A stretch of DNA of 41,170 nt from RGIG8745 sp045576655 (GTDB lineage Bacteria > Bacteroidota > Bacteroidia > Bacteroidales > Bacteroidaceae), in contig JAZNGW010000009.1 of NCBI GenBank assembly GCA_045576655.1, forward strand, positions 1 through 41,170. Reading direction: 5' to 3'. Below are positions 22,343-30,785 of this stretch, in pieces. The stretch's first letter is position 1. Every line of letters begins with the position of its first letter. The notes under the pieces were generated by a model. It had not been told where the DNA came from. It saw nothing but the letters and a program-made list of their open reading frames with translations, and made no database searches. The position numbers were made by a program, and so were the translations under genes.

Positions 22343-24277
22343 CTACCCATTCATACTGAGCAGGAACTCGTCATTGTTCTTGGTTTTGTCCAGATGGTTC
22401 ATCACCACATCCATCGCCTCAAGCGCATTCATGTCAGCAAGATGCTTGCGAAGAATCCACATGCGGTTGAGCGTGGTCTGATCCTGGAGCAAATCATCAC
22501 GGCGGGTACTTGATGCTGTGATGTTTACTGCTGGGAACACACGCTTGTTAGCAAGCGAACGGTCGAGCTGGAGCTCCATGTTACCGGTACCTTTAAATTC
22601 CTCAAATATCACTTCGTCCATCTTGCTTCCTGTATCAATCAACGCCGTAGCAATGATCGTGAGCGAACCGCCGCCCTCAATATTACGCGCCGCTCCAAAG
22701 AAACGCTTCGGTTTGTGCAGAGCATTGGCGTCGACACCTCCCGAAAGGACTTTTCCCGATGCAGGACTCACGGTGTTGTAAGCACGTGCAAGACGAGTAA
22801 TCGAGTCAAGGAATATCACCACATCATGGCCACATTCCACCATTCTCTTTGCCTTTTCAAGCACCAGCCCCGCAATCTTCACATGGTTCTCTGCCGGTGC
22901 GTCGAATGTTGACGCTATTACTTCGGCGTTAACCGTACGAGCCATGTCTGTCACCTCCTCCGGACGCTCATCGATGAGAAGCATCATAAGATACGCCTCT
23001 GGATGGTTCTTTGATATAGAATTTGCTATATCCTTCATCAGCAGAGTTTTACCTGTCTTAGGCTGCGCCACAATAAGCGCACGCTGTCCCTTTCCTATAG
23101 GCGAGAACAAATCGACGATTCTCGAAGACTTGCTGTCGTTAACCCCTGTACAAAGATTAAACTTCTCGTCTGGGAACAACGGCGTGAGATGCTCGAAAGC
23201 TATACGGTCGCGTGCCACAGAAGGGTCACACCCGTTTATTCTGCTGATTTTCATCAGCGGGAAGAACTTCTCGCCTTCCTTCGGAGGGCGTATCGTACCT
23301 TCCACCACATCGCCGGTCTTAAGTCCGAAATGCTTCACCTGCGAAGGGTTCACATATATGTCATCTGGCGAAGCCAAATAGTTATAGTCTGAACTGCGGA
23401 GGAATCCGTAGTGATCTATCATTTCGAAAACGCCCGAAACAGTAATTAAGTCACTGAAGTCATAAACCTTCTCCTGCTGTTCGCACACTTGCTCCTTCAC
23501 AGGTTCAGGCTCAACGGCTTCCGCCTTCTGCTCATTCTTGTCCATGCGCTCAAAGAATCCCATCGGACCCTCATCACTTGCATCCTCAATCGAAGGGATG
23601 TCCTCTATGATGATGAAGTCAGCGCTCTCGTCAGCCACCGTTTCAGACTTCTTCACGATAGTCTTAACTTCTGCCTTCTGCTCTGCAGGCTTATTTTCGG
23701 CAACAAACACTGCCTCTGGAACCACATCCTCAAAAGCGGTCTTTATCTCGTCTCCGCCAGCAGTTTCATCCGCCTTAGCAGTCTTGCGCGCACGCTTTTT
23801 CTTCTCTGCAGGCTTTGCCTCATTCTCCGCCGCAGCGCCCTCAGTCTTAGACTTTGCGGTCTTCTTTGCCTTCTTCGGTTCTTCAGCAGGCACCTCAACC
23901 GGCTGCACATCAGGCTGCTCAGGCTGCACATCAGCAGAAACAGGTTCCTCTACTGAGACAAGCATACTTCTCTCCTCCTCCGTCAGATCAGCAAACAGCG
24001 ATTCATCCTTTGCCACCTTCATCTGCTTATCGACTTTCTTAGCCTTCATCTGATTGGCCGTGTAAACCCTGTCCACACTCTTCACGCTTATGCGCGAACG
24101 CTTACGACTCCCCGTCTTTTCCGCCTTGCTCGATGCCGACGACGCCTGCTCGTCCAGGATTCTATATATCAAATCCATCTGTTCCAAACCGCCCGTCGAC
24201 TCCAATCCCAAATCATCAGCAATAGACCTCAGTTCCTCAATACTCTTCCCAGTCAATTGTTCCTTATTGTAACCCAT
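22343..24277 (-). CDS. rho: Transcription termination factor Rho with long disordered insertion
   Basis: Hexameric RNA helicase that ends transcription. The 644-residue protein has an N-terminal Rho_N helical domain (1-45, TGKSIEELRSIADDLGLEST), then about 230 residues of Glu/Lys/Ala/Pro-rich low complexity (45-275), the RNA-binding cold-shock-like domain (VSGVFEMIDHYGFLRSSDYNY), and the ATPase with P-loop VAQPKTGKT (403-411) and the Walker B VVIFLDSITRLARAYN. E. coli Rho is about 419 residues; the extra length is the insertion, which is a known feature of Bacteroidota Rho and has been linked to phase separation in B. thetaiotaomicron. The start is ATG. Confidence 0.97.
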   Translation of the reverse strand: MGYNKEQLTGKSIEELRSIADDLGLESTGGLEQMDLIYRILDEQASSASSKAEKTGSRKRSRISVKSVDRVYTANQMKAKKVDKQMKVAKDESLFADLTEEERSMLVSVEEPVSADVQPEQPDVQPVEVPAEEPKKAKKTAKSKTEGAAAENEAKPAEKKKRARKTAKADETAGGDEIKTAFEDVVPEAVFVAENKPAEQKAEVKTIVKKSETVADESADFIIIEDIPSIEDASDEGPMGFFERMDKNEQKAEAVEPEPVKEQVCEQQEKVYDFSDLITVSGVFEMIDHYGFLRSSDYNYLASPDDIYVNPSQVKHFGLKTGDVVEGTIRPPKEGEKFFPLMKISRINGCDPSVARDRIAFEHLTPLFPDEKFNLCTGVNDSKSSRIVDLFSPIGKGQRALIVAQPKTGKTLLMKDIANSISKNHPEAYLMMLLIDERPEEVTDMARTVNAEVIASTFDAPAENHVKIAGLVLEKAKRMVECGHDVVIFLDSITRLARAYNTVSPASGKVLSGGVDANALHKPKRFFGAARNIEGGGSLTIIATALIDTGSKMDEVIFEEFKGTGNMELQLDRSLANKRVFPAVNITASSTRRDDLLQDQTTLNRMWILRKHLADMNALEAMDVVMNHLDKTKNNDEFLLSMNG

Positions 24278-24758
24278 ATAAATAATGTGAAATATCTTAC
24301 AAGAATACGCCCAACCGAGTTATTCCACAATAACCCGCAAGCGCAAACACAAATAATCGAATAGTAAAATAAAAAATGAATCAGCAATCCATTGACATAC
24401 ACACATGAAAACGAATCAGTACTTCGTCTCCAAACCAGCGATGTCTGTATCGGATAAAATGTTTTCTTGAATTTAAAATAAAAGACACGAGGCGCTCCGC
24501 CCCATCAAATACGCTTTCCTGCACGGAAATCCGATGCAAAAATAGTTATTTTCTTTCAATCACAACACTTTTTTGCACAAAAAAGTTTACCACACTAACA
24601 CGAAACAACATATTACTCACACAGACATCCTGGCGCACAACATCCGCCAAGCTCTGCCCCTAATCGCAAAAAACACAAATAAATGCCTAAAAGAAGACCG
24701 TCCGCAAAGAATATAAAGAATACTTTCCTTAAATTTGCGCACAAACAAATCATCAGCC
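24278..24758. other. Divergent gap between rho and the rhodanese gene
   Basis: No gene is supported. A minus-strand TATTTTTG (24537-24544) is a candidate rho -7 box and implies a leader of about 250 nt, which would suit Rho autoregulation. A 20-bp near-palindrome ACTTTTTTG-CA-CAAAAAAGT lies at 24567-24586 and could be an operator or hairpin. The -7 box of the rhodanese gene is at 24730-24737. Confidence 0.45.
24730..24737 (+). promoter_or_regulatory. -7 box of the rhodanese lipoprotein gene
   Basis: TAAATTTG matches TAnnTTTG exactly, 21 bp before the ATG at 24759. There is no clear -33 box. Confidence 0.5.
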
Positions 24759-25127
24759 ATGAAAAGACTTTTTTACATCATTCCGCTCTGCACACTCATG
24801 TATGCTTGCACTCAAGAAGAAAAGTTCAAATCAGTAAGTGCAGAAGAGTTTGCATCAGTCATATCTGACACAACAGTACAGATCCTTGACGTGCGTACTC
24901 CTGAAGAACACTCCGAAGGCCACATCCCCGGCAGCCTGAACATCAATGTAAACGACCAGTCATTCGAACTTGACGCGCTCGATGCGCTCGACAAAGACCG
25001 CCCCGTGGCGCTCTATTGCAGAAGTGGGCGCAGAAGCAAGAAAGCCGCTGAAACGCTCACCAACAACGGTTTCCAGGTTATAGAGTTATCAACGGGCTAT
25101 AACGGTTGGAAAGAAGTAAGTTTTTGA
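24759..25127 (+). CDS. Rhodanese-domain lipoprotein
   Basis: A 122-residue exported single-domain rhodanese (sulfurtransferase fold). A lipoprotein signal peptide ends in the lipobox LMYAC with C17 as the lipidated residue. The rhodanese domain shows VQILDVRTPEEHSEGHIPGS and the active-site loop CRSGRRS (87-93) with the catalytic cysteine C87. A one-cysteine loop of seven residues fits thiosulfate or persulfide transfer, but the physiological substrate is unknown. The ATG at 24759 gives the clean signal peptide; an upstream TTG does not. The gene stands alone, divergent from rho. Confidence 0.9.
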   Translation: MKRLFYIIPLCTLMYACTQEEKFKSVSAEEFASVISDTTVQILDVRTPEEHSEGHIPGSLNINVNDQSFELDALDALDKDRPVALYCRSGRRSKKAAETLTNNGFQVIELSTGYNGWKEVSF

Positions 25128-25218
25128 GTTTTGAGTTTCTAAGTTCTTGAGTTACTAAGTTATTGGGGTCCTAAGTTCTTGAGTTTCTAAGTTATTGAGT
25201 TCCTAAGTTATTGAGTTG
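25123..25218. repeat. Octanucleotide tandem array after the rhodanese gene
   Basis: About eleven 8-bp units alternate forms of TTGAGTTN and CTAAGTTN. The array starts at the last codons and stop of the rhodanese gene. Confidence 0.85.
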
Positions 25219-25442
25219 TAAGGACGCCATTATTGCGACCAAGAAGGCTATAAGACTATCGAAGAGATAACTCCCCTTAACAACTTAACTACTATCGGCA
25301 TGCCACCCCAATCAGGACTATCTTTTCTTTGACAGTAGCCCAAGCAAAAACCTTTGAATCATTTTAATCTGCAATTGCACACTATAAAAATCTCCGCACC
25401 GCAGCTATTATTCATCGGTTCCCCACTCGAAACACCGCCACA

Positions 25443-25554
25443 CCTCGGAGAAAAGTATAAATAAAAGTAATATTTGTACAAATAATAGTTTTATTTATAT
25501 AAATATTAGTTTTATTCTTACAAATATAAGTTTTATTTATACTTTTCTCCGAGG
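25443..25554. repeat. Small element: four 21-bp AT-rich units inside 20-bp perfect inverted repeats
   Basis: CCTCGGAGAAAAGTATAAAT (25443-25462) and its exact reverse complement (25535-25554) bound an array of four 21-bp units starting at 25455, 25476, 25497 and 25518. Units share the pattern AAATA-N-TAGTTTTATT, again with dyad symmetry. No coding capacity. No target-site duplication is obvious. An inverted copy of the array lies at 40927-41010 with only the outer flanks differing. Confidence 0.9.
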
Positions 25555-25661
25555 AGGTGGAAAATATTTACCGAGGTGAAGGTATGTTTTGAGCGATAAC
25601 TCGGACTCTTCCCCATCCAAATGTAATCTTTGGGGAAGCAGACCGTCCATGCCTGGCGGGT

Positions 25662-25708
25662 AAAAAAAAGCGCCACAGACTACTCATCAACGAATAGCCT
25701 TGTGGCAC
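25662..25708 (-). terminator. Terminator of the minus-strand pectin block
   Basis: GCCACA (25672-25677) pairs with TGTGGC (25701-25706), extended inward by GACTA/TAGCC pairing; eight A at 25662-25669 give the U tract on the minus strand. It lies about 47 bp beyond the stop of the GH2 fragment. Confidence 0.85.
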
Positions 25709-25754
25709 TTTGCGTGTTTATTTTTGTGGCGCAACCTATAAAAGCGTCGCGGGT

Positions 25755-26473
25755 TCAGAAGAATGATGTGCTCGCTGGCGGAGTGACTATCTGCGCTCCC
25801 TCAACATGCTGCAGGAAGTCAATTTCTACGATGCGGAGTTCGCTCCTCACCTTGTCGCCGTCCTTAGCCTTGAAGAGGTCGAGTTCGTTTGCCACAGGTG
25901 CGGCAAGTTCGGTTATCTGTCCGAAGGCATCGCTCTCGGTGGCTGTACCCTTCAAGCGTATTGTCACCTTTGACGCAACTGTTGGTTTAACCCACAGATG
26001 GACATAACCGAGCGACATAGGTGTCTTGCCCTCCCACACGAGGGTGGTGTCGGCAAAAATCTCGATAGGATAACTGCGACGGCGCCAACCAGTGAACTTG
26101 ATTGACACTTCGTCGAGGCGCTGGGGCTCAGCAAACTCGTAAGTAATCCATGATGTGCGGCTGCTGCCGTCGTTCTTCCATTCGGTTTCCTCGTTGTCGT
26201 CAATGCTGTGGTGGGCTGTCTCGTTGTTGCATCCTGCTGTAACATTCTTGACAGCGATAGTTCGCTTGAGGTCGGTGTAGGACGGTGTTGACGGTGTCTC
26301 GCCTCGTCCGAGATAGCTTGGCAGCACGTCGCGCTGATGCTCTGTGCTGAGTCCGTTGCTGACTTCCACAGGTTTGCTCTCCCACTCTATAGTCTGCGGA
26401 GCGAGTCCTTCGGCTTGGGCTATGATACGCACCTTGCCCGATTCTGTGAGACTACGCACTAAGGCACGGAGGA
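25755..26473 (-). pseudogene. Orphan duplicate of the GH2 C-terminal region
   Basis: About 220 codons, from RALVRSLTESGKVRII to IVEIDFLQH, are nearly identical to the end of the GH2 protein encoded at 27759-30710 (scattered synonymous and conservative changes only). The copy has no start codon or signal of its own. Its upstream homology breaks at about 26469, four bases from the FISUMP stop codon, and its last 16 residues differ from the parent. It contains a discoidin-like carbohydrate-binding fold region. It is best read as a relic of a duplication into which the FISUMP gene was placed, or of unequal recombination. Its end is the terminator at 25662. Confidence 0.85.
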
Positions 26474-27268
26474 TTACTTCACTACAGCACGCACTGCGCA
26501 CCCGTAGCTGCGGTAGTTGCTGTACAGGCGATGATTGTCCGAATAGAAGTAGAGGCAATACGCTCTGTTCGGATAGCCGTCATCGAGCGAACTCGACCAA
26601 TAGCGGCCTAAAGAACCGGCGTCGTGGAGACCGCTATTGTCGCAATAACCCGCGGCAGGAAGAAAGATAGACTTGCCGTTCGGACCGGTTACTTTATAAC
26701 CCGTCACGCTGTTCTGAGTGGTCCATGTCCAGGTGCATTTGTACAAAAGTTCTTCGCATTGCGTACTTGTCGGCATGCACCACTTTGCGCCCCAGTTGGC
26801 TGTGGCAGCATCATCAGACGGTTCAAGAGTGATCTTGTTGTCTATAAAACCATTGTATCCATATTCTCCATTTGTGCAATACTTGGTCATTGAAAAAGAC
26901 GAACCGTTATACCATTTGTAGGCACTCCATCTGTAAGTGGACTTCGGCTCAGTTTCGCCCCAGGCGAAGTAGTCGCCATAGTCCTCAGGAGAGTCCGCAC
27001 CGATGTTGCGGTCGGCCCAGAGGGTACCGCTTGGAAGACCGAGGTCGACAGTTTTTGCATTTCCAGCATTTACTCCACCCTCGCCTTGTATTGCATCATC
27101 CTCAGACGAATCACCTCCGCCCTGTCCTGTATCTCCGTCACCATCCGGTGCGGGAACTTCCTGACCAGGAGGATTAGGATCATCCTCATCGTCACCACTA
27201 CAAGAAACAAATGCGCAGCATAAAAGAACGGCAAAGAGTCCCGTTCCGATCAATCTTAATGTTTTCAT
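26474..27268 (-). CDS. FISUMP-domain lipoprotein
   Basis: A 264-residue exported lipoprotein. The signal peptide (MKTLRLIGTGLFAVLLCCAF) ends in the lipobox FVSC with C23 lipidated, followed by an Asp/Gly/Pro-rich linker to about 70. Residues 72-264 are the 'Fibrobacter succinogenes major paralogous' domain: VDLGLPSGTLWADRNIGADS, then YFAWGETEPKSTY, WCMPTSTQCEELL, LPAAGYCDN, YWSSSLDDG and the final CAVRAVVK. The domain is common in surface proteins of Bacteroidota; its function is not established, with adhesion or substrate binding suspected. The gene ends exactly at the junction with the duplicated GH2 tail. A long structured leader precedes it. Confidence 0.9.
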   Translation of the reverse strand: MKTLRLIGTGLFAVLLCCAFVSCSGDDEDDPNPPGQEVPAPDGDGDTGQGGGDSSEDDAIQGEGGVNAGNAKTVDLGLPSGTLWADRNIGADSPEDYGDYFAWGETEPKSTYRWSAYKWYNGSSFSMTKYCTNGEYGYNGFIDNKITLEPSDDAATANWGAKWCMPTSTQCEELLYKCTWTWTTQNSVTGYKVTGPNGKSIFLPAAGYCDNSGLHDAGSLGRYWSSSLDDGYPNRAYCLYFYSDNHRLYSNYRSYGCAVRAVVK

Positions 27269-27408
27269 TTCGATAAATATTTAGAGATTATATTGAGTCT
27301 TCCGCCTCATAATTTAGAATTCTGAATTCATAATTAGGAACGTCTTTCTACTATTAACTTTCAACTTTCTACCAGGGAACATTAAACACATTCCGAACAC
27401 TCTTTAAC

Positions 27409-27567
27409 CTCACGCATAACCATATAAAGAAAGCGTGAGTTGGTTATCACGCTCTAAAGGTACGACCAAATACCCGCACACAAGATAAGCACAACCCACG
27501 CTAAGCGCAGGCGTTTCGTGCCTATTGTTTCTGTGTACTTTTCCTGAAATTGGTCGTTTCTTAGAGC
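27409..27567 (-). ncRNA. Candidate structured leader RNA upstream of FISUMP gene
   Basis: GCTCTAA-agg-t-ACGACCAA (27451-27469) can pair with TTGGTCGT-ttc-TTAGAGC (27550-27567), enclosing about 80 nt. The next segment has GCGTGAG (27433-27439) that can pair either with CTCACGC (27409-27415) or, in part, with TCACGC (27447-27452); ATAACCA (27416-27422) also matches TGGTTAT (27441-27447). Alternative pairing is typical of cis-regulatory leaders, but neither ligand nor family is recognised. Confidence 0.4.
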
Positions 27568-27632
27568 AAAGAACAATAGCAAAACGCTACAATTATTATG
27601 TCTGTGGCGGAACGAAGTGTTCCGTCCACATG

Positions 27633-27640
27633 CAAAGTTA
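27633..27640 (-). promoter_or_regulatory. Probable -7 box for the FISUMP leader
   Basis: On the minus strand TAACTTTG fits TAnnTTTG; a near-match to TTTG lies 22 bp upstream. Confidence 0.4.
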
Positions 27641-27758
27641 ATGTTTTAATCAGAAACCTGTGCAAGTTCCATCGTTTTATTTTTTGAAAAGATGTTACTT
27701 GCGTTTATCGTTGCATTTATTCCCCTGCCCCAATAAAAAATTCGCATCACCCCGCTAA

Positions 27759-30710
27759 TCACTTCCCGCCCCTGCGCTCCCCCGGAGCATGCTGCAGAAA
27801 GTCGATTTCGACGATTCGGAGTTCGCTGCGCACCTTGTCGCCATCCTTGGCCTTGAAGAGGTCGAGTTCGTTTGCCACTGGTGCGGCAAGTTCGGTTATC
27901 TGTCCGAAGGCATCGCTCTCGGTGGCTGTACCCTTCAAGCGTATTGTCACCTTTGACGCAACAGTTGGTTTAACCCACAGGTGGACATAACCGAGCGACA
28001 TAGGGGTCTTGCCTTCCCACACGAGTGTGGTATCGGCAAAAATCTCTATCGGGTAGCTGCGACGGCGCCAACCAGTGAACTTGATTGACACTTCGTCGAG
28101 ACGCTGGGGCTCAGCAAACTCGTAGGTCATCCATGAAGTGCGGCTGCTGCCGTCGTTCTTCCATTCTGTCTCCTCGTTGTCGTCAATGCTGTGGCGGGCT
28201 GTCTCGTTGTTGCATCCTGCTGTAACGTTCTTGACAGCTATAGTACACTTGAGGTCGGTGTAGGACGGTGTTGACGGTGTCTCACCTCGTCCGAGATAGC
28301 TTGGCAGCACGTCACGCTGATGCTCTGTACTGAGTCCGTTGCTGACTTTCACTGGTTTGCTCTCCCACTCTATGGTCTGCGGAGCAAGTCCTTCTGCCTC
28401 GGCAATGACACGTACTGTCCCCGCCTCCGTAAGACTACGCACAAGGGCACGGTTCACTCCACACTCTACTGGGAGCGTGGTGGAAAGGACGCAGTTGCCA
28501 TCGCCTTTTGCCAATCCGCCTCGCCACTCGGCAGGGCCTTCGAGACGGAAGGTAACGTTGCGGTTGTCGAGCGGACAGCGTCGGCCTTCCTCGTCGACGA
28601 CTTCGAAGGTGATGAGTGCCATGTCCGCTCCGTCGGCACGCATGCCATCGGGCGCCGTCATGAGGGTGAGGCGGAGCGACGCCGGTTCTCCTGCTGTCTG
28701 ATGCTCGTATTCAGATACGGCATTGCCCAGCTTGTCGTAAGACACGGCACGGAGCGTGCCTGGCTGATATGCCACTGAATCGAACGTAAAGAGGAAATCG
28801 TATTCACATTTTGCCACACCTACGGGCTTGTCGTTGAGGAAAAGCTTCACATGGTCGGCATTCGACACGACATAGACGGGTTTGACCGTCCCTTCTGGGT
28901 AGTTCCAATGACCCATGATATAGGTCTGCGGAGTTTCGGGCAGCACCCATCCGTTCCACATCACCTGATGGGCGTAGTAGGAGTCCTTTGGCAGACGCAT
29001 GGCATCGCTGACTCCGCTGGTGCGGTAGTTGGATTCGCCACGGAAGTGGGTGTTGGTGTCGGAGAAGATAATCTTCACTCCTCCCGAACTGACACGACGT
29101 CCCATGCCCGGACGCACCAGCCAATAGTCGTACCAACGGCGTATGTGCTCGACGGCAAGCTGATCCTGATTGTGGTTGTAGGCCGAAGCGTCGGCATTGC
29201 GATAGAGCGGTCCGTCGCCACTGCGATGGTAAGGATAGCTCCAGTTGTCCCAATAGCGTCGCAGTCCCTCGTCGCGGCAATACTCCATTGCCCAAAGCGG
29301 TTGTCCGCCGCTCTTGTTGATGTAGAGCATTTCGCCTCCGTATTCAGAGACCTTGCTGCCCAGCATCTCACGGCTTCCGATGGCACGTCCGCCATGCGGG
29401 TCGTACTGGTCGCGCACGGCCTTCATCTCTGCCATGTGCGGCTCTGATATGTTTTCGTTTCCACATTCGTAGAAGATGATGCTCGGATTGTTGCGGTTGT
29501 AGATTATGGCATCGCGCATGAGTTCTACGCGGTGTTCCCATCGGCGGCCTTCTACATCCTTCTCGGCATCGCCTGCAGGCATAGCCTGTATGAGTCCGAC
29601 ACGGTCGCACGACTCAATGTCCTGTTTCCACGGAGTGACATGCATCCAACGGACGAGGTTGCCGCCTGACTTCACCATTTCAAGGTTGGAGTAATCGCTC
29701 AGCCATGCAGGCACACTCATGCCCACTCCTGGCCACTCGTTGCTGGTGCGCTGTGCATAGCCGTGCACCATCATCACTCGGTCGTTGAGTCGGAAAAGCC
29801 CGTCCTTGAATTCTGTCTTGCGGAATCCGGTGCGTGTGCTCACCTCGTCGGTACATTTGCCATTGACTATGAGACGTGTCTTGACGGTGTAGAGATAGCC
29901 GTAGCCCCAGCTCCAGAAGTGGAGCCCGCCGAGCCGTTTGCTCGCCGAGAGGGTTGCGGTCTGCCCCGCCCCGATGGTCTGTTCCCCGCTGCTATAGGTT
30001 GCTACGTTCTTGCCGTCGTTGTCGATGAGCTCGACTTCATACGCCACCCGCTTGTCCTTGCCTGTCTCGTTCTTCACTTCCGACTGAGCAACAATCTCTG
30101 CGCTACGCCCTGCCACATCAATGTCCTTGGCATAGACATAGACGCCAGTAGTCTTCAGGTTGGAATAGAGCGGAAGAGTCTGATAGAGTCCGTCCATGAC
30201 GTGCAGACGAACATGCTTAGGCAGACCACCATAGTTAGCGTTGAAGTTCTTGTTGTTCCATTGGTAAGGGCTATGGTCGGGATGCTCCTGCTCATGGTAG
30301 TTCCAATCGTTGTCGGTCAGCACCTCCATGCGGTTCTCGCCCTTGTACTTGACATAGGGAGTGAGGTCGAAACCGAACGCCATGACTCCGTTCTCGCTCA
30401 TGCCCAAGCGGTGGCCGTTGAGCCATACGGTAGCACCATGACGGGCGCCTTCGAACTCGACAAACACCTTCTTGCCCTTTGCCGACTTCGGCAAGCGGAA
30501 CGTCTTGACGTAGCGCACCGTGTCGTCGGGCAATTTGTCTATCGCCACCTTGTAGGCATAATCCTCGTTGAAGGCGCGAGGCAGGGTTGCCGTGTGCGAC
30601 TTTCCCTCGTAGGAATAATGCCAATCGCTATCGAAATTATATTCTGAACGTTGGGCACTGGCAAGCAATGAACAAATAAGCGCCGAAGTAAATAATATAT
30701 GTCGTTTCAT
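27759..30710 (-). CDS. Glycoside hydrolase family 2 enzyme (beta-galactosidase-like), exported
   Basis: A 983-residue exported glycosidase. Signal peptide 1-19 (MKRHILFTSALICSLLASA). The GH2 sugar-binding domain is at about 30-175 (VWLNGHRLGMSENG), then the immunoglobulin-like and catalytic barrel domains. The acid/base is E419 in YECGNEN and the nucleophile is E476 in WAMEYCRDE. After about 640 come extra beta-sandwich domains (DUF4982-like and invasin-like) and a C-terminal discoidin-type domain. The sugar specificity is not certain; galactosidase is the best guess. It follows a rhamnogalacturonan lyase gene by 75 bp, so removing galactose from rhamnogalacturonan-I side chains is plausible. 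The last ~220 codons are duplicated at 25755-26473. Confidence 0.9.
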   Translation of the reverse strand: MKRHILFTSALICSLLASAQRSEYNFDSDWHYSYEGKSHTATLPRAFNEDYAYKVAIDKLPDDTVRYVKTFRLPKSAKGKKVFVEFEGARHGATVWLNGHRLGMSENGVMAFGFDLTPYVKYKGENRMEVLTDNDWNYHEQEHPDHSPYQWNNKNFNANYGGLPKHVRLHVMDGLYQTLPLYSNLKTTGVYVYAKDIDVAGRSAEIVAQSEVKNETGKDKRVAYEVELIDNDGKNVATYSSGEQTIGAGQTATLSASKRLGGLHFWSWGYGYLYTVKTRLIVNGKCTDEVSTRTGFRKTEFKDGLFRLNDRVMMVHGYAQRTSNEWPGVGMSVPAWLSDYSNLEMVKSGGNLVRWMHVTPWKQDIESCDRVGLIQAMPAGDAEKDVEGRRWEHRVELMRDAIIYNRNNPSIIFYECGNENISEPHMAEMKAVRDQYDPHGGRAIGSREMLGSKVSEYGGEMLYINKSGGQPLWAMEYCRDEGLRRYWDNWSYPYHRSGDGPLYRNADASAYNHNQDQLAVEHIRRWYDYWLVRPGMGRRVSSGGVKIIFSDTNTHFRGESNYRTSGVSDAMRLPKDSYYAHQVMWNGWVLPETPQTYIMGHWNYPEGTVKPVYVVSNADHVKLFLNDKPVGVAKCEYDFLFTFDSVAYQPGTLRAVSYDKLGNAVSEYEHQTAGEPASLRLTLMTAPDGMRADGADMALITFEVVDEEGRRCPLDNRNVTFRLEGPAEWRGGLAKGDGNCVLSTTLPVECGVNRALVRSLTEAGTVRVIAEAEGLAPQTIEWESKPVKVSNGLSTEHQRDVLPSYLGRGETPSTPSYTDLKCTIAVKNVTAGCNNETARHSIDDNEETEWKNDGSSRTSWMTYEFAEPQRLDEVSIKFTGWRRRSYPIEIFADTTLVWEGKTPMSLGYVHLWVKPTVASKVTIRLKGTATESDAFGQITELAAPVANELDLFKAKDGDKVRSELRIVEIDFLQHAPGERRGGK

Positions 30711-30785
30711 GTACTATACTAATTATAAGCTCCTTAACTTAACGTCAACGTGGGCAGACACGCAGGTCTGCCCCTACTCTAAACG

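Larger units (their letters stand above)
25219..25754. other. Intergenic stretch with MITE-like element and terminator
   Basis: No gene is supported. It holds the palindrome-bounded 112-bp element (25443-25554), with an extended flank to about 25577 shared with 40889-41016, and the terminator for the minus-strand block (25662-25708). The part 25219-25440 shows nothing recognisable. Confidence 0.65.
27269..27758 (-). other. Long gap before FISUMP gene, with structured leader candidate
   Basis: No gene is supported. A -7 box (27633-27640) implies a leader of about 360 nt reading to the FISUMP start. The leader contains a GGAAC/GTTCC hairpin (about 27609-27623), a long-range stem (27451-27469 with 27550-27567), and two mutually exclusive hairpins near 27409-27452. 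No Rho-independent terminator for the GH2 gene was seen. Confidence 0.5.

Noticed and set aside
25630..26007. 125-residue plus-strand frame
   Set aside because: It lies antisense to the terminator and the duplicated GH2 tail and shows no family features.
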